From Lucinisca nassula (taxonomy: Eukaryota; Mollusca; Bivalvia; Lucinida; Lucinidae): a DNA stretch of 64,000 nucleotides. The notes under the pieces are model-generated. The model searched no databases, had not been told where the DNA came from, and saw only the letters and a list, made by a program, of their open reading frames with translations. Positions 9,881 through 20,977 of this stretch are shown in pieces. The number at the start of each line of letters is the position of its first letter. Position 1 is the stretch's first letter. The stretch lies in the NCBI GenBank assembly GCA_963580285.1, contig OY757010.1, positions 73,884,858-73,948,857 of the forward strand, in the 5' to 3' direction. The translations under genes and the position numbers were made by a program.

Positions 9881-10508
9881 TCAGTCTTGGGACGAAGTGT
9901 CTGGCTAGCCTCTGAAATCAAGTTTGGCCCCATGGTGTGATGATTAGTGATAATGAGTTTCAAGGGCACTTAATAAATGCAGCCCTTATCAGATTAATGA
10001 TTGATTTAACGGTTGTTATGTTACAGAAGAAACCAGGTTCTGTGTAATCACCAACAACAGGTAGCATGTTCATCACACAGCAGTTGAGTATTTCAGTGGG
10101 TCATGAATGAATGTATAACTTGTTCCAATTTTTGGTTAAAATGGGCTACCCTTAATCTCACCAAATCAGCCTCAACTCTGATCCTGCTGAACATGACAGC
10201 CTTAATCTTTGCAAACATTGTAGCTCCAGATTGGATGGCTTGGATGCCATTTGATCAGGATCCACACTGTCATGCAATTTGTGAATTGAACAAATTATTA
10301 TATCAAGTAATTTGATTGGCTGGTAGTCAGTCAATTATGTGGCTAAATTAATTTATTCCTCAGGATAATGGTTAAACTTTGATCGCTCAATTAAGAGCGT
10401 AAAGCACAGCAATGAGAATCCTCACAGTCTGGTCAGTATTTCCTGTGTACTTTTCATCCCAAGTACTTTTCTGCAGACAGGTAATCATTAGTCAGACTTT
10501 GAGCTAAC
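9881..10508. other. No feature recognised
   Basis: Spacer inside the inverted repeat. No supported ORF or repeat. Confidence 0.4.
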
Positions 10509-10521
10509 TCTGCATGGGTCT

Positions 10522-10672
10522 AATAAACCCTATTGGTTTCATTTGGCGACAGGGCTTGAGATGTCATTTCATCTCAACGTCGGGTAAAAGTCCCACAAAA
10601 TTGGAAGCAACGTCTCCAAAATGACCTTTACAGTGTTGACGGGGACGTTAAACCTCAAATCAAACAAACAAA
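10522..10672 (+). mobile_element. SINE-D, 5'-truncated, 13-bp TSD
   Basis: Only the 3' half of the ~300-bp SINE-D is present (GGCTTGAGATGTCATTTCAT, GTCGGGTAAAAGTCCCACA, GACGTTAAACCTCAAATC and a CAAACAAACAAA tail). It is bounded by identical TCTGCATGGGTCT at 10509-10521 and 10673-10685. 5' truncation plus a TSD indicates LINE-type retroposition. Confidence 0.9.
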
Positions 10673-10744
10673 TCTGCATGGGTCTTTTGTTTGTCGTCCT
10701 GACATTATATTTTGTATATTCAACAGAATGATTGAATATTGCTG

Positions 10745-10870
10745 TCTCGTTTAACCCCTTTTGTACCGGTCCCCAACGGGATACTGACAAACAGTGCAGG
10801 TCCAATTCATTTGCCACAGAACATGACCGTCACTGTTTGCAAAAAGTTCAGCCATTTCCGTTCCAAATAA
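10745..10870. mobile_element. pB-MITE remnant
   Basis: TTAACCCCTTTTGTACCGG, then ACAAACAGTGCAGG and CACTGTTTGC, matches the left end and core flanks of the pB-MITE family; the core palindrome and right end are degenerate. Confidence 0.55.
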
Positions 10871-10879
10871 AATTTAAAG

Positions 10880-11965
10880 ATAACAAGAATTCCGCCGAAG
10901 GCTATGTCGTGCCTGTGGGGGCGCAAAGTCACCGAACCATGACATCTAGGCCAAGATCAAACATAGATGCTTGCATAAAAGGCTTGTACTAAGTATCATT
11001 AATGAAGTTCAAATAATTCTTGAGAAATGAACTTAACCATTAGGGTGAACGCTAGGGTGGTGGCAATATTTTACAAAGTCAGTGAACCATGAAATATAGG
11101 TCAAGGTCAAATATGGATGCTTGCATTTAAGTTGCCATTTCAAGATATAGGTTTGTATCAAGTATCATTAATGAAGCTCTAATGGTTCTTGAGAATTTAA
11201 CTTGACCAGTAGGGTGAACGCTAGGGTGGTCGCAATATTTTACAAAGTCAGTGAACCATGAAATTTAGGCCCAGGTCAAATATGGATGCTTACATTGAAG
11301 TTGCCATCCACAGATTCAAGTTTGTACCAAATATCATTAAAGAAGCTCTTATAGTTTTTGAGAAATAAACTTGACCATTAGGGTGAACGCTAGGGTAGTC
11401 GCAATATTTTACAAAGTCAGTGAACCATGAAATGTAGGTCAAGGTGAAATATGGAAGCTTGCATGTAAGTTGCCATCCCCAGACACAAGTTTGTATGAAG
11501 TATCATTTATGAAGCTCTAATAGTTTCTTGAGAAATAAACTTAAAGTCAGTGAACCATGAAATGTAGGTCAAGATGAAATATGGATGCTTGCATGTAAGT
11601 TGCCTTCCCCAGACACAAGTTTGTATGAAGTATCATTAATGAAGCTCTAATAGTTCTTGAGAAATAAACTTAACCATTAGGGTGAACGCTAGGGTGGTCG
11701 CAATATTTTACAAAGTCAGTGAACCATGAAATGTAGGTCAAGGTCGAATATGGATGCTTGCATGTAAGTTGTCATTCCCAGACACAAGTTTGTACCAGGT
11801 ATCATAAATGAAGCTTTTATAGTTCTTAAAAAATAAACTTGACCATTAGGGTGAACGCTAGGGTGGTCGCAAATGTTGACGCCTTGACGAACGAACGAAC
11901 GGTCGGATGGAAAACCGGGCGCCTATATCGCGCCATGTTAATAGCAGGCGCGACAATAAAGTGTC
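10880..11965 (+). repeat. Tandem array of 169-bp units inside an element-like unit
   Basis: Units with AAAGTCAGTGAACCATGAAA begin at 10925, 11075, 11244, 11413, 11543 and 11712; the complete ones are 169 bp, while the second-last is shortened to 130 bp. Each has an AGGTCAAGGTC-like site and GGGTGAACGCTAGGGTGG. The array ends in a GACGAACGAACGAACGGTCGG tract, parallel to the design at 5189-5952. Non-coding. Confidence 0.85.
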
Positions 11966-12162
11966 ATCCCCTAATTTTGAAATGGACTCCTGCTATATAT
12001 AGAGAAGAAGATTCCATTTGGTACAAAATGGGTTTAATTAGTGTGTTGGGGGTGGGGGTCGGGGTGCACAACAGTCAAAGAAAAATATCGAAAATATTTT
12101 GAAATTCTATGCTTTTCTTGTTTTGATGCTATGAGTATCCTACCATGCAATAGCGGCTCACC

Positions 12163-12443
12163 CATCACGAAAACACGCCTATATAATTTTGACCCCCTCC
12201 AACCCTACTTTTATATGTAAAACTGGGGTTTTCAGGCGTATACCTTATTTTTCTTATTTCTGCTCAAAAATATAGATTGTGGGTACTCGTTAGAACCGCC
12301 TCATCGATGCGGTTCTAACTGGTACCAACAATCTATATTTTGAGCAGAAATAAGAAAAATATCGCAATTTTTCATCTCAAAATGTTCGTATTTTCGGCGG
12401 TAAAATTGACAATGTATTTGTATACAGGCGTGTTTTCGTAATG
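12163..12443 (+). mobile_element. FB-MITE, complete reference copy
   Basis: Terminal inverted repeats CATCACGAAAACACGCCTAT and CAGGCGTGTTTTCGTAATG frame an almost perfect central palindrome (ATAGATTGTGGGTACTCGTT, GAACCGCCTC, and the reverse). Subterminal blocks CTTATTTCTGCTC/GAGCAGAAATAAG also pair. No ORF. About twenty full or partial copies occur in the window. The target duplication is not clear. Confidence 0.85.
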
Positions 12444-12530
12444 CGTTGTTGTTTAACTCACTGAGCTGCTGCAATTTTGCTCTAATTCTTTACCTGGAGT
12501 AGTCTGGAGTTTACCCCCACGTAATTATTC

Positions 12531-13147
12531 ATGAGAAACAGCTGTGTTAACCTGTTCAGTAGAATGTTGTCTATAGGTGACCAATGCCCCCGTGGGAGCC
12601 AATTTCTGAGTTTTTGCAAAATTTCAAAGGGAGATAATTCAGCCACAAATGACAACCGGGTTATTGCCCTTGGTCAGAATGTAGCCCTTGTGATGGTGAA
12701 TAAGTGTGTGAAGTTTCATGGGGCCAGGTCAAATACTTTTGAAGTACTTTTTGCTTACCGTTCCGGGGCGGTTCTCAAGTTCTGTCGTTGTTGTGATTTG
12801 TGTTTGGATAACCGTTTGGTCATTTTGTGGGAAAGTAACTGCCATTTCGGCTATCCGCTAGGGATGTTTTCATCAGGGTATAGTCACTTCATCTTCGTGT
12901 TTCTTTCCCGTTGGCGTCACTGATGGGAGGTGTGAGGTAAGTGTATCGATTCCGGAACATTGCCTGTACTTTGATTCTGGATAATCTTGTTCCGTTCCGT
13001 TCCGTTCCGTTCCGTTAAATATAGTTATCAGTGTGGATAATTATACTTTGCGGAACGGAACGGAACAAAGTTCAGAAATGGCAAATCACAACCTATTCTT
13101 ATATAAAAACAACTCAAAAACAACTAGATGTTGAAGAGAACAAACTT
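12531..13147 (+). repeat. Right arm of the large inverted repeat (617 bp)
   Basis: Near-identical reverse complement of 9271-9880, including the (GTTCC)n/(GGAAC)n hairpin at about 12990-13062. The arms enclose ~2.65 kb that contains a SINE, an FB-MITE and the 169-bp array. Either one large fold-back unit or two opposite copies of one element. Confidence 0.85.
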
Positions 13148-13239
13148 CTACTCCATAATAAGCCTAAATTTTCTCAAAAAACATTTACTAAAATAAATAT
13201 ATTAATTTTATATTTATACCCCGTTGTAGGCCCCTGATG

Positions 13240-13285
13240 TTGTTCCGTTCCGTTCCGTTCCGTTCCGCAAAGTATAGTTAGCCCC
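13240..13285 (+). repeat. (GTTCC)n half-hairpin
   Basis: GTTCCGTTCC repeats followed by GCAAAGTATAGTTA repeat one half of the hairpin present in both inverted-repeat arms. Confidence 0.7.
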
Positions 13286-14115
13286 TGAGAAAGTAACACT
13301 TAAGCGGTTCGGAAATTCAGAAGCGGACGACAATCTATTTTATTTTTCTTCAGAAAATATAAGAAAATAATAAAATTAATTCCTGACATTTGTATTTGGT
13401 ATAGTTACGCCTTAATTCGTGTAGGCGCTTAATGAGTTAACATGTTGGAACAAGTTATTTTCGAACCACCGAATTTCTGCAAAACGTTTTGTTTTTGAGC
13501 GGAACAGATACATTCCAGTAAAAGGCAACCCCAGCAAACGTACTTGTGTCTCCCATGTCAATAGAGGCCAACTCTTAAAAGGAAAAAAGCCAAGTCTTTC
13601 CTTCAAAAGTAGACCCTTTGTCAGTTGTATTCATTCTCCTTGTTTAAAACGTATAATGACAGTAGAAAATTTTGCTGCTCTATGTTGTCGGTCTCAAGGA
13701 TGATTTTGTTTTCTTGTATGTCTTTGGTACTTCACATATAAAGTAGCCGAATACGGCACTATACATGCAAAAATAAAGTTACTGAAAAGTCAGATCCAGT
13801 GGTACGTATTGTGTATCCATTTCGACATTTCATGATGAAAATAAACACGTAAGCCAAATACAAGTACGTAGAACATAAAATTGTGTGAATAACAGTATCG
13901 GCCCTCGATGTGCGACACAATTGGCCCACGTTTTGGAAATGAGCCGACGATCTTCGACTACATATTTATATTCGTTCTTATGTGCAAATGAATATTTTAT
14001 TTGCTAAAACTACTTTTTGATTTAGCTTTATGCTCCATTATATACAGTTTGGTGTAAGTTAACTTGTGAAGAAGTTTTAGTTTCTTCTGTCATCAAGTTA
14101 TTACTAATTCGTATG
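13286..14115. other. No gene seen; one small hairpin repeat
   Basis: Around 13560-13622, GGCCAACTCTTAAAAGGA and CTTTCCTTCAAAAGTAGACC form a weak stem related to the stronger hairpin at 32445-32520. Nothing else recognised. Confidence 0.4.
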
Positions 14116-14290
14116 CATCACGAACACACGCCTATATAATTTTGACACCCTTGAACCCCAATTTTATATAGTTAAACTGGTGTTTACAGGGATAAGTAAA
14201 GTAGAAGTAAAACAAAGATCAGGAATTGATACCTTATTTTTCTTATTTCTGCTCTAAAATATAGATTGTGGGTATCCGTTAGAACCGCCT
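14116..14290 (+). mobile_element. FB-MITE, left half with internal insertion
   Basis: Has CATCACGAACACACGCCTAT, CCTTATTTTTCTTATTTCTG and GTTAGAACCGCCTC, but the right half is replaced from about 14293. A ~45-bp stretch (AGTAAAGTAGAAGTAAAACA) interrupts the usual spacing. Confidence 0.75.
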
Positions 14291-14299
14291 CGATGATTC

Positions 14300-14425
14300 T
14301 GAGAGTGTAAACATTCCGCCATCCACTAGTGGACTAAATTGGTTGAATATGCCCCGTAACGTTATATGTAGCCAACGAGGTCCTTAACAACGTCGCGTTT
14401 ACTAATGCCACAGATTGATGAAAGT
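14300..14425 (+). mobile_element. CG-element fragment
   Basis: ATCCACTAGTGGACTAAATT, CCCGTAACGTTATATGTA and AACGTCGCGTTTACTAATG match the middle of the elements at 29063-29405 and 36585-36930. Confidence 0.6.
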
Positions 14426-14449
14426 ACTGAGGATTTATTATATTTATTT

Positions 14450-14640
14450 TTTGGGGGTGGGGGTGACTTTACGACCCTTTCAAGATGATTTCACTTATTT
14501 AGAACAATCGTTGTCAGAAGATGGCGAAAACCAGAGTGCACGGAGAAAAACCAGATGACCTTCATTACAGAATTTGGCTTCTCACATGAGGCCAGAGCTG
14601 GGCTCTATCTAGCCATCTTCATAAACTCAGTGCAGCACCC
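14450..14640 (-). mobile_element. SINE-E, degenerate
   Basis: Matches the body of SINE-E (TTTACGACCCTTTCAAGATG, GGCGAAAACCAGAG, CTTCTCACATGAGGCCAGAG), but the tRNA-like head is unrecognisable. Confidence 0.6.
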
Positions 14641-14821
14641 GCTTGCGAGTATAATGAGCAGTTAACATAAAACACTGAGGAAGGTTGATTTATAGGACCT
14701 ATTAGGTGTTCAAAATAGTTGTGTTGAAATGACGGAGTATTTGTCACATCCACTCAGGAAATGTTGAATAAATACTGAAACTCCTTCGCTCAGACAAATT
14801 TATCCGATTTGTCCAGATCGA

Positions 14822-14986
14822 GTGAGTGAGTGTTTGAGTTTTACGTCTCACAAATAACTAAAGTCATACGGAGACGGAGACTCGGTTTAAAGGTTTAAAG
14901 ACTCATCCGAAAGTCTGGAGAAGGCCGGGATCGATCCTGCGATCCCTAGTTTACAAGTCGAGTAGCATAACCACTATACCACGGAG
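14822..14986 (-). mobile_element. SINE-F, short tRNA-Thr-like SINE, 13-bp TSD
   Basis: On the minus strand: a tRNA-like head with TGGTATAGTGGTTATGC and GGATCGATCCCGG, anticodon loop containing CTTGTAA, a short body (GACTTTCGGATGAGTCTTTA) and an ACTCACTCAC tail. TTGTCCAGATCGA flanks it at 14809-14821 and 14987-14999. Two more copies lie at 31229 and 31720. Confidence 0.9.
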
Positions 14987-15182
14987 TTGTCCAGATCGAA
15001 AACAGACTGTGCGGGTCGTACATAAGTACAGCAGTTTGTTATGATACATCTTACCCTAGATCCTGTACAAAATATGTTGAGATGGAACGCACGTTTCAAC
15101 AGCAGTACGTTGGAGCGGCAGATACGAATAACCTGAGGTGGAGCAATGTTATGACTAACATCTCGTGAACAAGTCAGTGAAA

Positions 15183-15380
15183 TGAACACACACCCCTAAA
15201 CCCCACTTCATATAGAGTAAACTGGGATTTACGGGGGAGGGGGTATACATTATTTTTCTTACATGTAATTTCTGCCTCCAGTATAAATAAGACAAATATT
15301 ATAGATTTTCATTGGAAAAGTAACCATTTTGGAGATGGGAAAAATGCACTATGTCGCACGGGTGTGTTATCGAAATGCCT
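15183..15380 (+). mobile_element. FB-MITE variant subfamily
   Basis: Shares CCTAAACCCCACTTCATATAG, a TTATTTTTCTTA block and a right part ATGCACTATGTCGCACGGGT that also occurs at 22858-22978 and 23548-23827. The core palindrome is absent here. Confidence 0.65.
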
Positions 15381-15754
15381 GACATGGAGCACACGTAAAC
15401 GAGCAATGCATCAAATAACCGAAGATACCTGTATTACTTAAGAGGCTGTAGATTAAAATGACTGATAACGCGCAAACATAATCAATACGAAATTACTTGA
15501 ATAATTACAATTTTATTAATTGACACAATTAAAAAAACATGAGTATTGATTTTTGACATCGTTTGACCTCAGGTTAATATTGGTTGACCTTCTGTTAATA
15601 CGGATGACCTCCGATCAATACAGGATATTCAATAATACAATGAAGTGACAGTTACAAATGACATGAAATGGAATACAAGAAACAATCGAAGTACTGACAG
15701 TACTGGCTCTGAGTGTACGCTCAATAAAAAGGTCCTAAATGGAGACTTACACTG
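15381..15754. other. No gene seen; short repeats
   Basis: A few imperfect GGTTAATAYKGTTGACCT units at 15545-15625. Nothing else supported. Confidence 0.35.
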
Positions 15755-15870
15755 TTCCATATAACCCTGTAAGCAAACAGGGCAAGCCCTGATCAGACGC
15801 CGAGTTCATTGATGTCCGATCTGGGTCTACACGGTTTGCCAATGTCCGATTGACTTTTTACACAGCTTTC
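15755..15870. mobile_element. pB-MITE core remnant
   Basis: AAGCAAACAGGGCAAGCCCTGATCAGACGCC with inverted CCGATCTGGGTCTACACGGT is the pB-MITE core. The TTAA ends are lost. Confidence 0.5.
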
Positions 15871-15897
15871 TGGCTTCACAGGGAGAATAAACTACCA

Positions 15898-16210
15898 CAT
15901 CACGAAAACACGCCTATATAATTTTGAACCCCTTGAACCCCACTTTTATATGGTAAAACTTGGGTTTACAGGGGTAAACCTTATTTTCTTATTTCTGCTC
16001 TAAAATAAAGCTTGTTAGTACTCGTTAGAGCCGCCTCGATGAGGCGGTTCTAACGAGTACCCAGAAGCTATATTTTGAGCAAAAATAAGTAAAATATCAC
16101 ATTTTCTCGACTTAAATTTTTTATTTTTTATTTATTTATTTATTATTTTTTTTTTTTTTTTTTTGGCGTTTAAGTTTGCAGTGTAATTGTATAGGCGTGT
16201 TTTCGTAATG
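15898..16210 (+). mobile_element. FB-MITE, complete
   Basis: Both TIRs are present (CATCACGAAAACACGCCTAT; AGGCGTGTTTTCGTAATG), with the palindrome around GAGCCGCCTCGATGAGGCGG and an expanded T-tract at 16128-16163. CTACC stands close to both ends and may be a TSD, with one unmatched base. Confidence 0.85.
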
Positions 16211-16811
16211 GCTACCTGGATTTTGTACATGATCAGTGATTGTCGTGTGGACACTAGCAGACGAGAAGCTTCTGTAGTTAGTAACTTTGGGTCGGTTTAA
16301 AAACACTCGACGCAAAAACAGATTTGCTATATCCGTGTCGAACATAAGAGAACACTTAGCTTTCTGTGCCAAATGCTTTGTTCCTTTGCTTATACAAAAA
16401 AAAACTTGATGTATAAAGGTTTCACTTTATGAACGACATTTAATCGGTAGGTTATTCAGGATTCATAAATGCTGCACTCGATCCAGATTCTATAAGCATC
16501 AGAAAACTATGATTTTCTTTACGGTACATTAATTGCGGCCTGTTTGTTTCCCCGTATTTTCAATATAAATTCAATACCAATCTGTCGCATATGTTTTGCC
16601 AGACAATAATCAGAGACATCTAATTTTCTCTTCTCCCGCTGATGACAATTGCTGCAAAATGATTTTTCGCATCTGCCAAATCATTGATTTTGATAAGACC
16701 AATAATTGTAATTGAACACATTCATTTTTCTCAGTAGTAAATCTATATTTTTCTGGAGTATAAAGCAGCCTACAATGGTCACGCTACATTTTCTAGGAAC
16801 AATTTAGACCA
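16211..16811. other. No feature recognised
   Basis: No supported gene, repeat or RNA. Confidence 0.4.
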
Positions 16812-16815
16812 TTAA

Positions 16816-17042
16816 CCCATATATATGCCTAGCGGCCCTTTTTGGGCCATTGGTAAACAGTGCAGATCAAGATCAGACGCCGCAAAACGCGGCGTCTGAT
16901 TTGGGCCTTCATTGTTTGCTGAAATTACATACAATTTTTCAACACTTACCGCTAACAAAGCAAACCTGGCATTCCTATACACGTACTTTGGAATAGCCCA
17001 CACCAAACTTATTAGGTGGGAGATTACATTGTCATATATGGG
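16816..17042. mobile_element. pB-MITE, complete, subfamily 1, TTAA both sides
   Basis: TTAA at 16812-16815 and 17043-17046. Ends CCCATATATATGCCTAG and CATATATGGG. Core palindrome AGACGCCGCAAAACGCGGCGTC. Non-coding. Confidence 0.85.
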
Positions 17043-17147
17043 TTAAAGAACCAAGAAAGTTGAAGCTCCTGCTCAGAAGATAATCCGTATAGTGTATTCA
17101 GCTGAATACAAAATGTTATGAGGTCACTTCATTTTTGCAGAAAACCA

Positions 17148-17700
17148 TTAACCAGAATAGAAGAGGAGGCCATGATCAGGAATCGATGCAATCAACCCAC
17201 AGCTCCCATCAGAGACACAAAAGGGAAAGAAACACAAACACGAACCAACAGACACTAATGGAAACACCAACAGCGGAAAGCCAAAAGGACAGTTAATTTC
17301 CCGCAAAATGGCCAATAGGCTATCAAAACTAAAATAATATAAGCGACACAAAAACCCAAAGGCAGACGATAACAAAAATTAACCGCGACAGAAGAACCGC
17401 CTTGGAACGGTCAGCGGAACCGAATTCCACTGGGGGTGAGGGGGGGCTTAAATCGATTTTTACGTGGCAACAATCCTCGCCCTTACTTCCGTCGCGATTT
17501 AGACAAATAATTTGTTCAATCCGCATGAAGGTCTCCTAATTCATCAGTGCAATATCTCCGTGAACACAAATAATCAAACAACAACAGAGATGAAACAACG
17601 GTGAGGACTCGACAGCAAGAAACCACTGAAATGCTGGAGCAAAAGAAAACCAACAGTTAGACTCCGATGGGCCCGACAAAGCCTTCAAAACATTCACCTT
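17148..17700 (-). repeat. Dispersed repeat R, minus copy
   Basis: On the minus strand this reads CTCCAGCATTTCAGTGGTTT, CTGTCGAGTCCTCACCGTTG, AAATCGCGACGGAAGTAAGG, GACCGTTCCAAGGCGGTTCT and GTTTCTTTCCCTTTTGTGTC. Parts recur at 20250, 27683, 27990 and 30690, and in the inverted-repeat arms. Short ORFs occur in all frames but none is conserved between copies. A longer uncharacterised transposon or its non-coding region is likely. Confidence 0.65.
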
Positions 17701-17868
17701 CAACAAAAATGCACAATGACCCGAAAGCCAGATAGTGGTCTGCCCTTGGTAAACTGTGCAGAGAACTACATGTATCAGTGTCGCTACTTGAATCGTAGCT
17801 ACGGATTGTTTGGCCGCAAATAAAATACAAAATAATTACAGTTTTCTGACTTATTTTAGAACATTGTC

Positions 17869-18021
17869 GTTGTTGTTGTTTTCCAGCTTCCATGTGCCAC
17901 GGGTCGACAGCTGGTGGGGTCCAGGGGAACGAATCCATGCTGGCACTACACCGTAGCCGTTCGGTGATACCCCTATTCCCCGTTGCCTGTGAACAGGGAG
18001 ACCATCGCTTGGCTCCAGCCC
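17869..18021 (-). mobile_element. SINE-C, short retroposon, 12-bp TSD
   Basis: Minus-strand copy of the 6526 element, from GGGCTGGAGCCAAGCGATGG to an (AAC)n tail. TAGAACATTGTC is duplicated exactly at 17857-17868 and 18022-18033. The TSD and A-rich tail show retroposition. The RNA of origin is not recognised. Confidence 0.85.
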
Positions 18022-18141
18022 TAGAACATTGTCCTGCAAAAACACTCTAGTAATAGACCTGCATGGTGCACCGGGTTTAATTGTGTAATTGTGATGGGGC
18101 TATCATACAGTCAGTACCCCGATCCACGGGCATGCACTTAA

Positions 18142-18363
18142 CCCATTGCATGCGGGAAACCCCTAAAGGGCTACCTTGACAAACAGTGCAGGCCCAGATC
18201 TGACGCCGCAGAACACGGCCTCTGATCAGGGCATGCAGTATTTGCTAACAGAATTTTCAGTCAAAAATAGAATATAAACGAAAAAATAGGCCTGACACCC
18301 CTTATATGACCAATGAACTTGTCCAACATATAGCAATGGAAGAGTCTATTGGCATACAACGGG
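18142..18363. mobile_element. pB-MITE, complete, diverged
   Basis: TTAA at 18138-18141 and 18364-18367. Ends CCCATTGCATGC and CATACAACGGG. Core AGATCTGACGCCGCAGAACA with an imperfect partner. Confidence 0.8.
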
Positions 18364-18699
18364 TTAAGGAGGACAACAAAGTTGTTAACCATGCAGACTG
18401 TCGCGTCACTTCTACTTTAAAGCCTTTGCGTTTGTATAGCATGATACGTTTCTTAAATTCACCAAAAAATTATGTTTTCCCTACGGTTTTTCGAAGATCA
18501 TAAAATTCAAGTTTAATGTTATTAAAGGAACTAACATTTAAGAGTGCTCTACACCAGATATATTCTAAACAGTGACTTTGTCAGGTGGAGAAGAACCGCC
18601 GTAAGCAGTTTTAAATTCTTGCAGAATCTTCTTTGCCGGTATATTCAGTGAACGGCAACGCAGCTTTATGTGGGACATTTTCCTTCCTATCTGAAGCCG

Positions 18700-18952
18700 C
18701 CATGCTAACGAAAAACAAGAGCACCGCATGCGGGTGCCAACGCTCGGCTGCAGCCCATTTTCATAATGAACAACTAGTCCGAGTTCCAAGTAAATATGTG
18801 CAGTAATGACAGAGATATTACAAAATGTCCAAGTTTTTGCACGACGCAGACGAAAATGTCCAAGTTTTTGCACGACGACGACGACGCCAGAGCTATGACA
18901 ATAGCTCGTCGTTTTCTTAAAAAAAAAAAAAACAGCCGAGCTAAAAATGTAA
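18700..18952 (+). mobile_element. DNA-element copy ending in CAGCCGAGCTAAAAATG
   Basis: GAGCACCGCATGCGGGTGCC, TTCATAATGAACAACTAGTC, ATTACAAAATGTCCAAG, a (GAC)n stretch and CAGCCGAGCTAAAAATG recur inverted at 37288-37475. Two dispersed copies with the same borders suggest a MITE. Contains a duplicated AAAATGTCCAAGTTTTTGCA. Confidence 0.6.
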
Positions 18953-18999
18953 ACATTTGTATCTCAGCTTTAACAAACCAATCTTGTTGACATTTTCAA

Positions 19000-19220
19000 A
19001 GTTTTATTTATTTATTTTTTCTTTTGTTTTTGTTTAATAGCCCTTTCAATATTATTTGAATTATTTTGAACCGATCGTTAATCAGAGGTTGGCGAAAACT
19101 GGTGTACCAGGCTTTCCGTTGCTGAACTTGGCATCTCTCATGTGGCCCGAGCGAGGCTCGAACCAAAGCCATGAGAGACCTATTGATTAAGAGTCAGCGC
19201 TCTTACCATTACGGAGGCCC
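19000..19220 (-). mobile_element. SINE-E, tRNA-Lys-like head, 10-bp TSD
   Basis: Minus strand: a head with GTAATGGTAAGAGCGCTGAC (box A worn) and GGTTCGAGCCTCGC. The anticodon loop CTCTTAA region is near CTT (Lys). Body GCCAACCTCTGATTAACGAT. ACATTTTCAA flanks it at 18990-18999 and 19221-19230. Confidence 0.8.
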
Positions 19221-19230
19221 ACATTTTCAA

Positions 19231-20249
19231 TGTGCATGACCATCGAAATCAACAAGACTTCCATGAATTATACTATTATACTAATACACATAACTGCTTC
19301 TACCTGTTTTGAATTCCTCTAATACCATTTTGAGTGGAAGACAATATACGGCCTTCTTTTCCTTACATATAAATGTATATTACATTGGTTGAATGTATAG
19401 TCTTTCAAAACGCAGTGAGACGTGACTGCACTTTGAATTTTGGACTAGTCCGCGTTTTGGGTAAATCGCCTTCAGTTAGGATTATATAGTGGGCGATATA
19501 GATTTAACGAGGATCGTACGGCATCATATTAATCACTTTGCCACGAATTCTACATAATGGCATTATAAAAATACTTAATTATAATTTTAAAATCCTGTGA
19601 AAAAAGAAATCCGAAACCTGCTTCCCCTAAAACAAAGAATAGTCTTAGCACGCTTGAACATTGAACTCTCAAAGGTCGTTGATAAACTATAGTGCTGTTA
19701 AATGAGTTTATAAATAAGATATGTTTGTAACAAATATTTATATGCTTAACTCAAATGAATATGGATTTTCCACACCCCATAATGCGACGACACATTTTAG
19801 CAAACACATTTTCCACATCAGAGACTTTAAAGTATAAAAATGCCAAATACCAACTATTGTTGACATTTTAATATTAATCAGGAGGATAAATGGTTATGTT
19901 CTTCGTATTCAGTTGAGTCTGAAATTTTAGAAACTGCATGGAGACTCAGACTTGGTCAACAACTTAACGAGTAATACCAGTTCTGAGAAAATTTAAAGAT
20001 TCGACCGCAGCCAAATTAAGCATCGAGGACTGGCGAAAAAACATTTCTGAAGTATGAAATCGAGAATAACATTGCCATTTCCGCGACAGGCGAATATATG
20101 TCTTCAAGATATTTGAGTGTACGTGTCATAAACCTTCTTCCTGTGGCCAGGGAATATGTTCTAAAAAGGGGTTCTTTAATATTGAACGCCGGTGGATCGG
20201 GGTTCAGACTACATGATGGCTTTAGCTTAAAGCTATTTATTGTTGGTCG
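19231..20249. other. No feature recognised
   Basis: About 1 kb of AT-rich DNA without supported ORFs or repeats. A short ORF at 20098 runs into repeat R and is not considered coding. Confidence 0.4.
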
Positions 20250-20400
20250 GAGCCTGAACTTTTATGTCTGTCGCTTGATCCAATGGGGTTCTACTGGTTG
20301 TTTTCTTTTGTTCCAGTGTTTATGTGGTGTTGTTTTCAGCACCGGATAGCTCAGCGCGGTTTACTGTCGAGTCCTCACAATTGTTTCAACTTGGCTTTAA

Positions 20401-20620
20401 CCCATATATGCCTCGCGGCCCTTTTCTGGGACATTGGCAAACAGTGCAGACATAGATCAGACGCCGCAAAACGCGGCGTCTGATCTGTGTCTTCACTATT
20501 TGCTTAACGAACACTCATTTTTGTAAATTTCCTACAAGCAATAACAAACCCGACACCCCTATTATTGGAAATGGTCCACTCCAAACTTACTGGATGGAAT
20601 ATTCCATTGTCATATATGGG
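20401..20620. mobile_element. pB-MITE, complete, TTAA both sides, inside repeat R
   Basis: TTAA at 20397-20400 and 20621-20624. Ends CCCATATATGCCTCG and CATATATGGG. Core AGACGCCGCAAAACGCGGCGTC. Removing it and one TTAA restores the R sequence seen elsewhere. Confidence 0.9.
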
Positions 20621-20977
20621 TTAATATTTACCGAGTTGATTCACTGATGAGTTAGAAATTTAAACCTTCGAGCAGACCAAACAAAATACTTGTTTAAACC
20701 ACAGTGAAAGTGAGGGTGAATGTTGGGATCCCGTAAAGTAAACTTTAACACAGTAGTGATTTTTACTGACCGTTCCGAGTCGGTGCTTTTGCTGTGGCTC
20801 CTTCGTATTTGGCTTGGTGGTTCTGATTCTTTCCTTAAGCATATATGTTTTACGTCGGTGGTTCTGATTCTTCCCCTTTTTGGTTGTTCATTTTTAGTTA
20901 CATTTGTCCTTCCAGTTTAACGTTTGTCATGTTGGTGATTCAGATTCTTTCCCCCATTATGTATATTGCTACTTTTT

